Assembly: GCF_932276165.1 (NCBI RefSeq)
Contig: NC_063984.1
Span: forward strand, 8,749,501 to 8,813,500
DNA length: 64,000 nucleotides
DNA from: Plutella xylostella
Lineage: Eukaryota; Arthropoda; Insecta; Lepidoptera; Plutellidae
Direction: 5' to 3'
Positions within the stretch are counted from its first letter, which is position 1. Each line of letters begins with the position of its first letter. Both the position numbers and the translations under genes were made by a program. Of this stretch, positions 22,669-35,519 are shown piece by piece. A model generated the notes under the pieces. That model ran no database searches. It was not told the DNA's origin and saw nothing but the letters and a program-made list of their open reading frames with translations.

Positions 22669-24254
22669 ATGCCTTGGACTAGCAGCAACAGGTAAGCTAC
22701 CAAGACTTCGACAAAGAAAATTATAAGCTGAAATTCAAACACTAAATTAAATTCTCACAAATACCTAGTCCACAAAACTAACCAAAGAGTTTCTTTCAGA
22801 ATTTACGCTAAACCGTCGAACACATCCAGTGTTCAAGACGAGGACATGGGCCCAGCCAGCCGGCGCCGCGCGCAGGCCGCGCCCACCGCCGCCGCCGACT
22901 CCAACGGCCGCTTCGAGCTCAGCGACCACGGCTACGGCAAGAACTCCGTGAAGCTCCTCCACGTGCACCGCGACGGAGACTTCCACACCATCCGCGAGTT
23001 CGAGGTCTCCACCGAGCTCAAACTAGCCTCCGAGTCAGCTTACGTCGTCGGAGATAACAAAGAAGTAGTCGCCACCGACTCTCAAAAGAACACCATCTAT
23101 TTACTGGCGAAGAAGTACGGGGTGAAAACTCCTGAAGAGTTTGGCGCGGTGGTGGTGAACCACTTCCTGTACACGTACAAACAGGTGGCGGAGGCGAAGT
23201 GCCACGTGCTGGAGTACCCGTGGGAGCGGCTGCAGGCCGGCGCGCCGCACAACCACGCCTTCGTGTACTCGCCCACCGCCACGCGCTGGTGCCAGGTCTC
23301 GCAGGCACGCCACGGTAAGACACTCTTTTGTTTTTAAATATAACATTCTTAATTCAAAATTTAAAAAGATATTATTTTTCTACAGATCAGCACATACTCG
23401 TACAGCATGATTAATGTTGTGTTCATTTCTTTAACAGAGGCCGTGATTGTGAAGTCTGGGTTGAGCGGACTCCGAGTGCTGAAGACGACGCAATCAGCCT
23501 TCGTCGACTTTGTACAAGATGAGTACACTACGCTGACGGATGCCGCTGAAAGAATATTTAGGTAAGAATCACAGTATTCAGGAAAAACTTCTCGTCTCGT
23601 CATATCTAAAAACACGTTTTTTTAACATAAAAACTACCAATCAACTAACAATTTGTGTTTCTTTTCCACCAGTACGGTAGTAGAAGCAGAATGGACGTAC
23701 GAGAGCATGCGGTCGGCAGACTTCGACGACGCGTGGCTGACGGTGAAGGACGCCATCCTGGACAAGTTCGCCGGGCCGCCCGACACCGGCGTCTACTCGC
23801 CCTCCGTGCAGCACACTCTGTATCAGGCCGAGAAAGTCGTGCTCGAAAAAGTGCCCGAGGTATGTTCTAAATTTAAATTGTTTCTTTTTTCGTTTGTTTA
23901 CAGAGTGGCCAGTAACAAATATTTTTGTTATGGCTGTGGTCAAATAAAATGGCCAATGTAAAAGGTTATCGCAAAAAAGAACAAGCTAATTAATTCGTGC
24001 GAAATTGTCACAAAAGGTTATCACAGCAATGTTATTTATTTGGCACGCCTATTTATTAATGTTTCGTTTCTTGTCAACAGATCACCTGGGTGAAGATGAC
24101 AATGCCGAACAAGCATTACCTCAACATCGACATGTCGAAGTTCCCCGCCAATGTGACGAAAGGAGACCCTAAACACCAGATATACCAGCCGACAGACAAA
24201 CCCGCAGGATTAATATATGCGCAGCTACGCCGGCGGCCGCGTAGCAAGTTGTGA
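22669..24254 (+). CDS. Uro: Uricase (urate oxidase)
   Basis: Oxidises urate to 5-hydroxyisourate in peroxisomes, the first step of uric acid breakdown. Exons 22669-22691, 22800-23314, 23438-23561, 23673-23859 and 24081-24254 join in phase to 340 residues. Exon 1 encodes only MPWTSSN plus part of a codon. Family signatures: SDHGYGKNSVKLLHVHRDG, the NKEVVATDSQKNTIY block carrying the catalytic Thr region, VLKTTQSAFVDF, KFAGPPDTGVYSPSVQ, and the NKHYLNIDMSKF motif. The protein ends RPRSKL, a perfect PTS1 peroxisomal signal. An N-terminal extension of about 40 residues is longer than in vertebrate uricase. No frame damage is seen, so the enzyme should be functional. Confidence 0.95.
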
Positions 24255-24886
24255 TGTAGGCTACGGCGCGGCGTAGGCGTGCTACGAACCCGCGTAGTAA
24301 CTATACGGCTAACAAATTTGAAGCTTTCAGAGGGATGAAAAACATATCAATAATTTTGTAAAGATATGCCTTTATTGAAATTAATTTGAACTTTAATGTA
24401 TCTTCCTACTGTTTAATATGCCGTATAGTTCGTTACATAATAAGTGTTAATTATACCTACTAATTGCTGTTACTGACTGAATTGTTGTGAGAAAGATAAA
24501 TGTTTGTTGTTTTGTTTTGCAATTGTAGGTAGAGTCTCTAGTCGCATTATGAAACCTGCTCAACTGTTTGATTAGAAAGTTTTGTTTGGATCCTTTCATT
24601 ATTAATTAAGTTTAATCTTATATGTTTTGTATTAAATAATTGTAAGTTATGTTAATGATTAAAATAAAAACCCATAAATATACTAAAGTATGACTATTTA
24701 TTACAAAAAAATACACTTATCACTTACATTTCACAACTTTACAATGTTTTTGGTAGTTCTGACAAGCAAGACGTTACAATTTAAAATCGTACAAGCTTTT
24801 TCAAATAAGTATAATAAAGCCGTTATTACGTATTTTGTTGAGTTTACAGTCTAATTATTGCCAGTTAATAAATAATAAACTACGAT
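24255..24886. other. Convergent 3' region between uricase and coiled-coil gene
   Basis: Uricase 3' UTR with AATAAA at 24663. No gene is seen in between; the stop codons of the two genes are 632 bp apart. Confidence 0.5.
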
Positions 24887-27800
24887 CTACTTTACTTCTA
24901 AACGCTTAGAGCCGATTATCTTGTCTGCTAGTGCGTACAGATCCTCCACACTCTGCAAAAGAACAAACAAAACATTACTTAAATACCTGCAGAGCATCTG
25001 TTTGGTTAAGCTATCTGTATTCACTATACTATTCACATAATTAAATATAGGAACCGCCTCAATAATAGCTTTTTTATAAAGATATAACATGTACCTAATT
25101 ATCTATGCAAACTCTTACATAGAGTAATATTAAGTATATTATACAGGGTGTTGCAAAAAGGGTATACTAAGCGAGCAAGCGTTCTACGAGTTTTGAAAAT
25201 TCGCAAAAAAAAAACGTCCATCATCCAACAAAGTTTTATGCAAAAAAAAATTTTCGTGAATTTCCAAAACTTGTAGAACAAAAGTTGTTCAGAATGACCC
25301 TGAGTCACCCCCTTTCGGCTTAGTATACCCTTATTGCAACACCCTGTAAATGTACATAAAGTACATCAATAGATATGAAAGTTCCTAAGTTTACTAACTT
25401 TATTCGTATTTAGATATTGAATCCATGTTTTCAGAATACTTAGCGTGACTGAAAATGAAAGTATTGCTCGACAAAGTTATAAAATACGACCATTTTTATG
25501 TGTGAGATCGCAAACTTTGATAGTAAAACTTTATAACCTAGTCTTTGGAAACACGAAAGCTAGTGTCGAAAACTGATGATGATAAGTTGGAAATAAAACT
25601 TGTAAATTACCTACGAGTATTGTCGGCTACACCAAGTGAGTGTCGGTGCTTGATTGATGGCTTGTTCCTTAGGAATTTTAAGACCTTTTCACTATAAATG
25701 AAATTGCTTTCAGTTATCTTTTGGTACCGCTGTTAGGTACTCGACTAAGTTATCGCAGCTTAGATTTTTAGCTTAATACCTACATTACTTCGTACGTGTT
25801 AGGGCGAGGCCCCATTACTAGGTTGCCTCAGCGCGTTTCCTTGTTTTCCAAATAATTTCAGAGTGATGTCATAAAAAAAAGTTAAATTCCTTCGTAGGAA
25901 AAGGTGTCTTATTGTCATTGTTGCTTTTCAAATGGTTACGAGTTATGTATTTTATTTAAGAATTGGTTATGTAAGACCATTAAAATGACAACAAATAGCT
26001 AATGACCCACTCATTAAGATTAATTACTACAAAAATAGGTGATCATACAACCCACATCTTTTCCAATGCCAACTGCTCATGTCTTGTTGCTATGAGATTG
26101 TCAGTAGTCAGTAGACACCTAAATCGGTTATAAAGGTCAAGAATTGAAACTGTTATCACAAAACTGACACAATTTGGCTGTGCCCTCTATTATAACCGGT
26201 ATTTACCGGTTAGGACAAATGTACCCATTCTTGGTTCATTACAAATGATGTCAACATAGTATACTTACAGCAGCTTATTTCAGAAAGCTGTTTCTTTTTT
26301 ATGTGTACCAATCAAGACAATCCGTCTAAATCATTATTAATTCACGTTTATAATAAAAATCATCGTATACCTAAAGTCTATAAATATTTCGCTGCGATTG
26401 ACTTTAAAACATAGATAACTCAAAACCAAAACACAACAAGCATCAAAACAAAAGAGCGTGCACCGACCAATACAAATACAGCCATCCATGCTGACAGCAC
26501 AAAACAAATGTGTAAACAAACTTTATAGCCAAGCGTGCCAACTGCTGCGGTCGTGATTACCCCATACCTCTTATCAGTGGCGAGACCTGGGGTCAACCGT
26601 AGCCGGCCGCGCACTGGTGTGAACCGGCTAGACACGAGCTGCCTATCTAGTGCTTATATCAGGATCCAAAGTCAGCCGTAGAGTCAATACGTAGTTTAAT
26701 TAGTACCGATTACTGTGATGTCTTGTGCTGGGTGCGTGGCGAGTGCGGGTCTTCTAGAATCTAGTATCGCGGTGTCATGTCACGTGAGATAATGAGTTTT
26801 GGGTGTTTAGGTAATAGGTAAATCTAAACATGAAATATTCATACTTTATATGAAAATTAACAATTCATTTATTTGTAACCTTGAATCTTATGTTTCCTGC
26901 CTGATGGAGCGATTGCTATCAAGCACTTTAAAAAACACACATACAGACGTGTGAGAACTTCCTCCTTTTTTCGAAGTCGGTTAAAAATGGCTTTTTATAA
27001 GCTATGATAACCATAATAACAATAACCTACAGACCAACAACAGAGTCGTGTTCAAACTTCCGTAATTTTTCAGTAGATCCACGAGTGCTATTATTACTCG
27101 CATGTTTCGTTGTTTACAGCACTATGATTTTAAATTTAGGACAAACTGTTACCGAAACACAATATTTCCATTAGCGACGTTTTTTAAAGCAACAAGGCGT
27201 TTTATATTGACATTTTTTGGCGTTCAGCCAACGTCGTCTTGAGTATAACAAAGGAGTAGGTGAAAAATATTCTTACGGAAAGACTTTTGAGTGTTTTAAT
27301 CTCGCTGGTTTCGTATTTGAGTTGTGCGTATTCTTCTTCATTGAAGCGGAACCCGTTCTCGATGTCCACCAGCCGCTGCGCCTCCACCTCGTCCTGGCAG
27401 TTCTTCAAAATCTGTTCATCCGTGAGGAACTCCGCCGTCTCCTCCTCGCCGACGCCCTCGCTGCTCTCGTCAAATGCCTGTGGGGGTATCATGGTTTAAT
27501 GGTGCGGATAAAAACATCATGTATCATCAAATTATAATACATTATTAGGTAAGAAGAACACATAATCAAACTATCATAACTAATGATAAAACTAAGTACA
27601 TAATATATGTAGAGGTTTCGTTGCGATGTTTTCAATAACCGTAGAAATCATAATTTTCATCTTATGACTTCTTGGTACAAACATAGCCCTGTGTTCTGCA
27701 CTACCAACCTTCACTGCGCACATCTTCTAAAAAATCTAAAAACTCCTTACATGTTCAATCTTTTGCGTGGCCTTCAGCTTCTTCAGATAGGCTTCAGCTC

Positions 27801-30800
27801 GCTTCTTGGAGGCTCGAGCCACCTCCCGGTTCACCATCCTCCAGAACACAAACACCGGGTGGTAGAACAGTTCTGGAGGACACTCCTTGAGCGGCGTCTT
27901 GCCCACGAGGATCAGCCGCTTCAGACGCTCCATCTCATCGAGCTGGTGAGGGAAAGAGATAGATGATGCGTAAATTTTAAGTGGGTAAGATTTGTGAGGA
28001 TATAAGGTTTCTATTGTTTAAAAATAAGTTATAAGTGTATATGTAGAATAAAACGTAAGAAGATTCCGTCTGTGGTTAAAAATAGATATACGGAGGTTGC
28101 CATTTTGACTGGTTGTTGTGTGTGTTTTACACAACATAATTTAATATGAAGTAGGTACTAAAGAACGATTTTTATAGAGAAGCGGTTGGGAAGGACGCAC
28201 TATAACATATTATAATGTAATTGTGCCATTTGCTGTTGAAAGTTATGGCAACTTTGTATCATTGTATGCAAGGTAGGTATTTTAATAATTAATTTCAAAC
28301 TTTAAATAGGTTTCAGATTACAAGACTTTGTACCAAGGAATAGGCAGGTTATGCCAATCATGTGCCCTTCTAGATAAATAAATCATGTCAGACCTGAACT
28401 GCGATAAAACATATAATAAATCAGACATTAGCTTCTCGAAATCACTTCAAGCATAAAATGTAACTTGTGCACGGCTATCACATATGTAACTGCTAATTAC
28501 CGGTTTATTTTAGATATGGAATCAAACGCAGTGAAAATGTACTATCGCACGTTTGACCCTAATTCTAGATAGGTTACAGATTTAGCTACATGAGTATACC
28601 TATCTTATGACTATTGAGTGTATATTTATATTGGTGTATATTGCTTATCAACTGCAAGTTCTATTCAGCAACTGTAATTCACTGAAAAAAGCGTATATAA
28701 TCCAATTGATATACGCATAAGCACACGTCAAACGTATAACATGTCTATTTTATGATCTGAGGCTAGAAAGAAATAATTATCCACACAATACACTGTCTGT
28801 CGTTTCAGAACGCGAACATGACACGTGATATCCCACCACCTGCCAGAAATCTCAGAGGAAAAGGCACAAATATACTGTGTTGAATCGTGAATCGTGATTG
28901 GTTTTTAATAGAAGTCAGTAATTTCACTATCACGTTCATCAACGTGTCCGCCTCACACAATGATTGGTTCTTGGAATGACTGAACCATGAACATTTCAAG
29001 GTGAATGTGAACTTATTGTTGTAGGTACTTGTTTGTTCGGCTACGAAACTGCTACGAAGGTTCGTAGCAATTATAACATAATTATAAATATGTAGTGTGA
29101 AATAGTAGAGGAATATTAATAATATAGTAAAAGAATACTAAGAATAATTACTTGCATCTAAGTAAATCAAATTTTCAGTAGAGTCAGTAGGTATGAATAA
29201 AATTAATAAAATGATTAGACATTTTGAAAAAAAAAAAACTATTCGAGTTAGCGTGTGTGTGATATGAAAATAGATGACTGACACTGAAGCTCGTTTATCT
29301 TACGTTTATTAATCATGTTGTCACATTGTTGGCACTAGAATCAGCTTTGAAATGCTTCCATACGTCGCAAAGTTTACAAGATAATTTATTATGAGTTTCA
29401 GAAAGTTTAATTTTGCTTTAAAAGTTTCACAGATACCTGGGAAAAGGCATGACTAACAACTATACACATCTACGTAGTAGCTAGAAGGATTATTACGACG
29501 TAGTACACTTATGTTACTACTGAAACTATTTTATGTTTCCGAAATAAAAAGCAAAAAGTAGATCACGCTTGCTGACTCGTAAGTAAAATGGTTCTCGTAA
29601 TGGGTATGGAGCACGAATTCTATATTATTTTACAAATGGCTACAGTGGTTATTTTGCTTTTCACACAAGACAAGATAGATAGTTCTTCATAAATTTATCA
29701 TTTTGAAAAAGAAACAAAAAAAAGTTGCCTTGCATTTTTTTTGGTATTTTGTTTTCACTGGTGCAATACGTTTTATATCTATCATGAAAGTTTGTTCTAT
29801 TGTCTTAGCGGATGCGGTCCTCTAGCTCATTTATGTAGTCCTAGTCCGCAAGGCGCGCCATGTGATACGGAGATAGTAGATACAGCTACAGGAGTGAGGG
29901 AGAAGACACTCACGACTCTGGAGGAGATCCTCTTGTTGAGGTTCTCCTCGTTGAGCTGGCGGATGCGGTCCTCCAGCTCGCTCATGTAGCCCTGGTCCGT
30001 GAGCCGCGCCAGGTGGGACAGAGATACAGCTACAGGAGTGAGGGAGAAGACACTCACGACTCTGGAGGAGATCCTCTTGTTGAGGTTCTCCTCGTTGAGC
30101 TGGCGGATGCGGTCCTCCAGCTCGCTCATGTAGCCCTGGTCCGTGAGCCGCGCCAGGTGGGACAGAGATACAGCTACAGGAGTGAGGGAGAAGACACTCA
30201 CGACTCTGGAGGAGATCCTCTTGTTGAGGTTCTCCTCGTTGAGCTGGCGGATGCGGTCCTCCAGCTCGCTCATGTAGCCCTGGTCCGTGAGCCGCGCCAG
30301 GTGGGACAGAGATACAGCTACAGGAGTGAGGGAGAAGACACTCACGACTCTGGAGGAGATCCTCTTGTTGAGGTTCTCCTCGTTGAGCTGGCGGATGCGG
30401 TCCTCCAGCTCGCTCATGTAGCCCTGGTCCGTGAGCCGCGCCAGGTGGGACAGAGATACAGCTACAGGAGTGAAGGAGAAGACACTCACGACTCTGGAGG
30501 AGATCCTCTTGTTGAGGTTCTCCTCGTTGAGCTGGCGGATGCGGTCCTCCAGCTCGCTCATGTAGCCCTGGTCCGTGAGCCGCGCCAGGTGGGACAGAGA
30601 TACAGCTACAGGAGTGAGGGAGAAGACACTCACGACTCTGGAGGAGATCCTCTTGTTGAGGTTCTCCTCGTTGAGCTGGCGGATGCGGTCCTCCAGCTCG
30701 CTCATGTAGCCCTGGTCCGTGAGCCGCGCCAGGTGGGACAGAGATACAGCTACAGGAGTGAGGGAGAAGGCACTCACGACTCTGGAGGAGATCCTCTTGT

Positions 30801-32461
30801 TGAGGTTCTCCTCGTTGAGCTGGCGGATGCGGTCCTCCAGCTCGCTCATGTAGCCCTGGTCCGTGAGCCGCGCCAGGTGGGACAGAGATACAGCTACAGG
30901 AGTGAAGGAGAAGACACTCACGACTCTGGAGGAGATCCTCTTGTTGAGGTTCTCCTCGTTGAGCTGGCGGATGCGGTCCTCCAGCTCGCTCATGTAGCCC
31001 TGGTCCGTGAGCCGCGCCAGGTGGGACAGAGATACAGCTACAGGAGTGAGGGAGAAGACACTCACGACTCTGGAGGAGATCCTCTTGTTGAGGTTCTCCT
31101 CGTTGAGCTGGCGGATGCGGTCCTCCAGCTCGCTCATGTAGCCCTGGTCCGTGAGCCGCGCCAGGTGGGACAGAGATACAGCTACAGGAGTGAGGGAGAA
31201 GGCACTCACGACTCTGGAGGAGATCCTCTTGTTGAGGTTCTCCTCGTTGAGCTGGCGGATGCGGTCCTCCAGCTCGCTCATGTAGCCCTGGTCCGTGAGC
31301 CGCGCCAGGTGGGAGCCCATGTGCTTCTCGAGGCGCGCGCGCACGTGCGGGTGCGCGAAACTGGAACCAAAGAGTTTCTGTTACGATGAGGAATTTAAAC
31401 TTTTTGGTCTTACAGTCTTACATATTGCATAAAAGTGTTAACTGTATGGTAAGGGGTGTGAGTGGTGTGACCAGAATTTTACACTTACATAAAGGTAGAA
31501 TAAAATAGTGGATTAAGTATAAAAGAAACGGAATGGGTATCATTTTGGAGCCGATGCGTAAATTTCATGAACGCGCTTGAAAGCCTAACGATGGAAGGTA
31601 AGTACCTAAAAATTACAAAAACAATAAACAGTTAAGTACTGCCTTCGTGGAAAGCCTGATGGAAACATATCCTATATGTGACATTCAAATGATTAATGAT
31701 CATAATTGTGGGGAAAATATCATTAATCTTCATTTGATACGCATTAAACATTTTGTGTACACAAAAGCTCTTCTTTTGTGACTGAACGTTATTTACCTAA
31801 AATTTTACAAAATATAACTCTACCAAAACGTCGCTACTTACAAATGACACTAAGTCCTTAAATCTAGGTAAATAGCTTAGGTAATATCGAAGGCTAGATC
31901 TAGATGTCATGTTTATGGCTGGTTGTTATCTCATGAATATCTATTTATTTGTCTAGCTTAGGCCGTCTAGCTTCACTATTATTAACAGCAAAAAAAGTAT
32001 CTACCATGCACCTACCTAGATATGCCCATTATCATATCAGCCTACAACAAAGCCGACGACCTTGATGACAAGGTCTAAACAAACCCCCACAAAATGGATA
32101 AGCAAAAGACCTATGGTATAAACAAAATAATGTGCAAAAAACATAATAAACAGGTGCCTTAATGCGTTTACCAAGTTAATGTGCAATTTTAGGGAAAAAG
32201 CTTTGAAAAAGCTATAAAACACTCGGAGCTTTAACCAAAAACACACTTTTCGGATTTTCGAAGAAAAAACCCACCACCGCGGGGTCGATAATTAAGTCTA
32301 GGAACAGAACACTAACTAGACTAGCTACACAATACTCACCATCCCCCAGAAGGGGATGCCCTGGTCGCAGTGGCAGGTACAGGCGGCGACACGGCTGTGG
32401 CTGCAGAGCGAGGCTCGTGTTGTGAACTCGAGCCGAGCGCCGCTGGTGAGACCTTTGTCAT
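24887..32461 (-). CDS. Unrecognised coiled-coil protein with an expanded exon
   Basis: I do not recognise the family. Five exons, 32340-32461, 31210-31360, 27751-27942, 27277-27477 and 24887-24952, have good splice signals and join in phase to 243 residues. The N terminus (MTKVSPAALGSSSQHE) is Ser/Ala/Pro-rich. Exon 2 encodes a charged helix including LTDQGYMSELEDRIRQLNEE, a likely coiled coil. Exon 3 has LFYHPVFVFWRMVNREVARA and Lys-rich helices. Exon 4 is acidic (EGVGEEETAEFLTDEQI), and the end is SVEDLYALADKIIG. There is no signal peptide or membrane segment. The intron after exon 2 contains the 144-bp tandem array. Exons 2-5 are well supported; the first exon rests on phase, an ATG and a GTGAGT donor. 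Confidence 0.65.
25144..25346. mobile_element. MITE with terminal inverted repeats and TA target
   Basis: About 203 bp. CAGGGTGTTGCAA and GGGTATACTAAGC at the left are matched inverted at the right, with TA on both sides. No coding capacity. The internal string ATTTCCAAAAC..GTAGA.CAAAAGTTGTTC recurs at 42783-42815, so a relic of the family is also there. TA target and short ends suggest Tc1/mariner mobilisation (inference). It lies in the last intron of the coiled-coil gene. Confidence 0.8.
29805..29878 (-). pseudogene. Degenerate edge copy of the duplicated exon
   Basis: Aligns with the exon body of the array but has several substitutions, with stop codons in the frame (pattern HMARLAD-stop-DYINELEDRIR-stop). 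It shows that one duplication is much older than the homogeneous array. Confidence 0.7.
29879..31308 (-). repeat. 144-bp tandem array of an exon plus its splice donor (about 10 copies)
   Basis: Nine full 144-bp units start at 30013, 30157, 30301, 30445, 30589, 30733, 30877, 31021 and 31165, and a partial unit precedes them at 29879. Each carries, on the minus strand, the second half of coiled-coil gene exon 2 (from SHLARLTDQGY to NKRISSRV), its GTGAGT donor, and about 40 bp of intron. The units are nearly identical. Two polymorphic sites recur in a three-unit (432-bp) pattern. Because 144 is 48 codons, the array is open on both strands (505 residues minus, 458 plus). The exon copy next to the intact 5' half (31210-31308) is the genuine one; the rest are probably intronic. 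This is a coding minisatellite, not a CRISPR. Confidence 0.92.
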
Positions 32462-34202
32462 AGAGTGCCCTGGCACGGTGCGGTACCACCCTTATCTACA
32501 CGTATTGAAATTTCGGCGTAAGGGCCACTACGCACTGGTTTAACTGAAACACGCGGATACGGCTTGCGTTGTCGACATGCCGGTGTAGCCTGATTTATTG
32601 GGTGCGCGGGCTAATTTATTTGATTCAAGATCCAAGATACTTTTGGTTGTTTTTCATTTTATTATAAGTAGGTACCTAAGTATTTTGGTGTGTGTTTGCG
32701 GTGATTTGCGATAGTGATTTAATCTTAACATTGCATTTGTTTGGTGGAATCGAAAATCAGGTATAGTAAATAATATTTCACTTTTATCTACATCGTAACA
32801 GGAATACAATTCAAGAATGTTCCCTAATGGTCGTTGAGATGACAATTTGGCCAATACTATATAGCTTTGCGACCAGATTATTGTTTAATGGCGTGCAGTA
32901 CAAATGTGAACGATCCTTTACAGTGGCGTGACTGCGCGGTGTTTCTGTGCACATCATGTATGGGAAATAATGTAGCTTTTACTAACAAAATTGCATTTAC
33001 CGTAATCATAAATAATAACATTTTTGGCAATATCATGCAATAGTAAGTACCTAGCGATCAGCAAAGCAAGACTAGTACTCTTCAGAAGTACCTAAGTATA
33101 ATATATAGTTTAACATTTATTCAGATCACAAAATAATAAACTAATGTGATTTGCTTTAAACAACAAAATAAGCAGGTGGCTAAAATAAAAACAATAGCGA
33201 CTTTAGTTCCGCATTCCTATATCTACTAGAACTAGGCTATAGTTCCTGGTTCAAGGGTGTTGGCAATTACAAATATCAGCTAAATAATTACATAATGTTG
33301 AATTTTAGCAAGACAACAAGAATGATAATGTAAATTATCTTCAAATTATCTAAAACAATGAACTTATAACTTACGATATTCAGGAGGACTATTTTAGCGT
33401 ATTTTTGTTGTGTTTGGGCGGGCAAGTGTTGCTAGGGCGGGCGGCGCTACGAAGGTACTGAAGTGTGTCAACACTCAATAACACACTTGCTTAGAAGAAT
33501 CTATGTATATGTGTTGGAAATAGGAGCTAAGTGTTTCGCGAATAGTTATTTTTTTAAAAATCAGTAAATATTTGATTTTATTAAAAACTACAAAACCGCC
33601 CTAACGAAATAATGTTAACATTGAACTAAACAAGTTGGTAGGAACATTTTATAATATGTAATTTAATTACAAGCTTGAACTTATATATTTTTATTGCATG
33701 TTGTGTAATGTACCTGTTGTGTGATGCCAATAAATAAATAAATTACAATACAATACCACTGAATAGCTTATATGTAGTGTTAGGTCCGGAGGTCCAGGGG
33801 TTACGATTCCCGGTGCGACTATCAGCCATTTGTGTTTATCAATTGACCATATCAATTCCTGTATTCACTTAGCTCTTCATTTCTCAGTTGCTAAGTTACG
33901 TGTGTGGATAATGTTTAGTAGATGTTCACACCGCACACGCTTGGTAACGGTTGCTAACTGAAGGTAGATGGCAATATTTCATAAAAAATACTCCCCACCG
34001 CTGAACGATGGAAGAATAAACCTGTAATTTATTTATCACATTTTTATATACATATATGTGGGACCAGGCGGTGGAAATGAAAACCAAAAGTATTTCACTG
34101 AATCACGTTTATTCCAGTATCACATCCTTTAAAAAACAATTTTATCTTCGAGCACAACAACCTTTTCTAATCCTCCATCCTTTCTTAATTCTTTCACTCA
34201 CT

Positions 34203-34281
34203 CATTCTTCGTTCCTTTCATAGACAATACTTCCTTTCATAGATAATACTCGCTTTCATAGACAATAGTTCCTATCATACA
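34203..34281. repeat. Short tandem repeat, about 21-24-bp units
   Basis: Four imperfect units built on TTCCTTTCATAGACAATAC. No function apparent. Confidence 0.7.
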
Positions 34282-34647
34282 CTCTGCACTATCAAATATT
34301 ATTAAACGATAATGTTACATTCCTACATATAAGATATAAGTACGAAATTGTATCTTTTATCATAATTTCACACATTTAACTCATTCATGATTTGAAACAG
34401 AATCCGCACAACTATTATTTGCCTATAAATATGAATAGTATTTAGTGTTCATAGCAAACTAACTTTGATGTCAGCATGTGTGACGTCATAGTCATAAGCT
34501 CATGACTAGTTTACGCTGCCGCCGCCACTTCTGTTTTATGTCAGCTGCATCTGGCTAAAGTAAACTAAACTGGCCAGCCAGTGCATTAGATTTAAGTATT
34601 TCGAATAACAAATAAAATGGATTAGTGCTCCTATATTAGTATATATC

Positions 34648-34790
34648 ATCATCATCAGCCTATAGCAGTCCACTGCTAGACGTAGGCCTCTCCCAAACGC
34701 CACAGGATGCGATCTATAGCTTTCCGCATCCAATCATTACCAGGCACCTTTCGCAAGTCGTCGCCCCATCTAGAAGGATCACTATACCTT
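34648..34790. repeat. Interspersed repeat (same family as 9829-10045)
   Basis: Begins ATCATCATCATCAGCC and includes CCACTGCTAGACGTAGGCCT and CGCATCCAATCATTACCAGG. Confidence 0.6.
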
Positions 34791-35519
34791 ATACAAATCC
34801 ATCCTAAAAGCTTGACGGCAGCCTCGATCGTGAGTAAAAGCATTTAGAATAAAAATGTCGTGACAAAAGTGTTGAAAAGAACTTATTTCGCGTATAAAGT
34901 CGCATGCATCACCGCAATCATTCAAATGGAATAAATTTTCAGGCTGATCGCTGATTGTTTTTGATTGCTCGGATTGTGCAAATGGCCTACTTCAAGCCAC
35001 GACTGGCTCTACAAAATGGGACATTGTGGAAAATGAAATGATGTGACAGGAAAATTATCAATAAGTCTGAAAATATTAAAGTACCTAAATGATTTGTACC
35101 TATATTTATATTTACATGTTTACTTATCATGCGGGTCATTTAATTAGTAATCGGAGATCCCCTACCATAATTATCTTTATACTACAGTGATACTAATACT
35201 ACACTACTACAGTTATACATAATATAGGTAGGTATATTATGGCTTACAAGTGGATAATTTACAAGCAACAAGAAAGAAAGTCCCGTGTTAACAGAAGTCC
35301 ATTATGTGCCTGCTATTTACATGATGCTATTTACACGCATGAGTGGAAGCGTGCGACGGACCTATGACGTGATCTCCCCAGGAATCCCGCGACCTACATA
35401 CAGATTTAAAGTTATAGTACAAGCCAAGGGCTTCCTGAAATTTCAGCTAAGTTAAGTACATTGTATTTAACAAGCGAAAAAGAGGGGTTTTAATTTTGAT
35501 TTGTGAAATTGTGTTGTTA

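Larger units (their letters stand above)
32462..35519. other. Gene-free intergenic stretch
   Basis: Upstream of the coiled-coil gene. AT-rich, no believable coding exon. Holds a short tandem repeat at 34203-34281 and an interspersed repeat at 34648-34790. A tRNA-B-box-like GGTTACGATTCCC near 33800 may be a SINE relic but is too weak to call. Confidence 0.5.

Noticed and set aside
29879..31308. CRISPR-like array
   Set aside because: The units are contiguous and identical, without unique spacers, in a eukaryotic intron, and match an adjacent exon.
30013..31389. 458-residue plus-strand frame over the 144-bp array
   Set aside because: It is the antisense shadow of the exon copies; it is open only because the unit length is a multiple of three. 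No start context, splice or family match.
33786..33830. tRNA-like B box (GGTTACGATTCCC)
   Set aside because: No A box or foldable tRNA nearby; at best a SINE relic.
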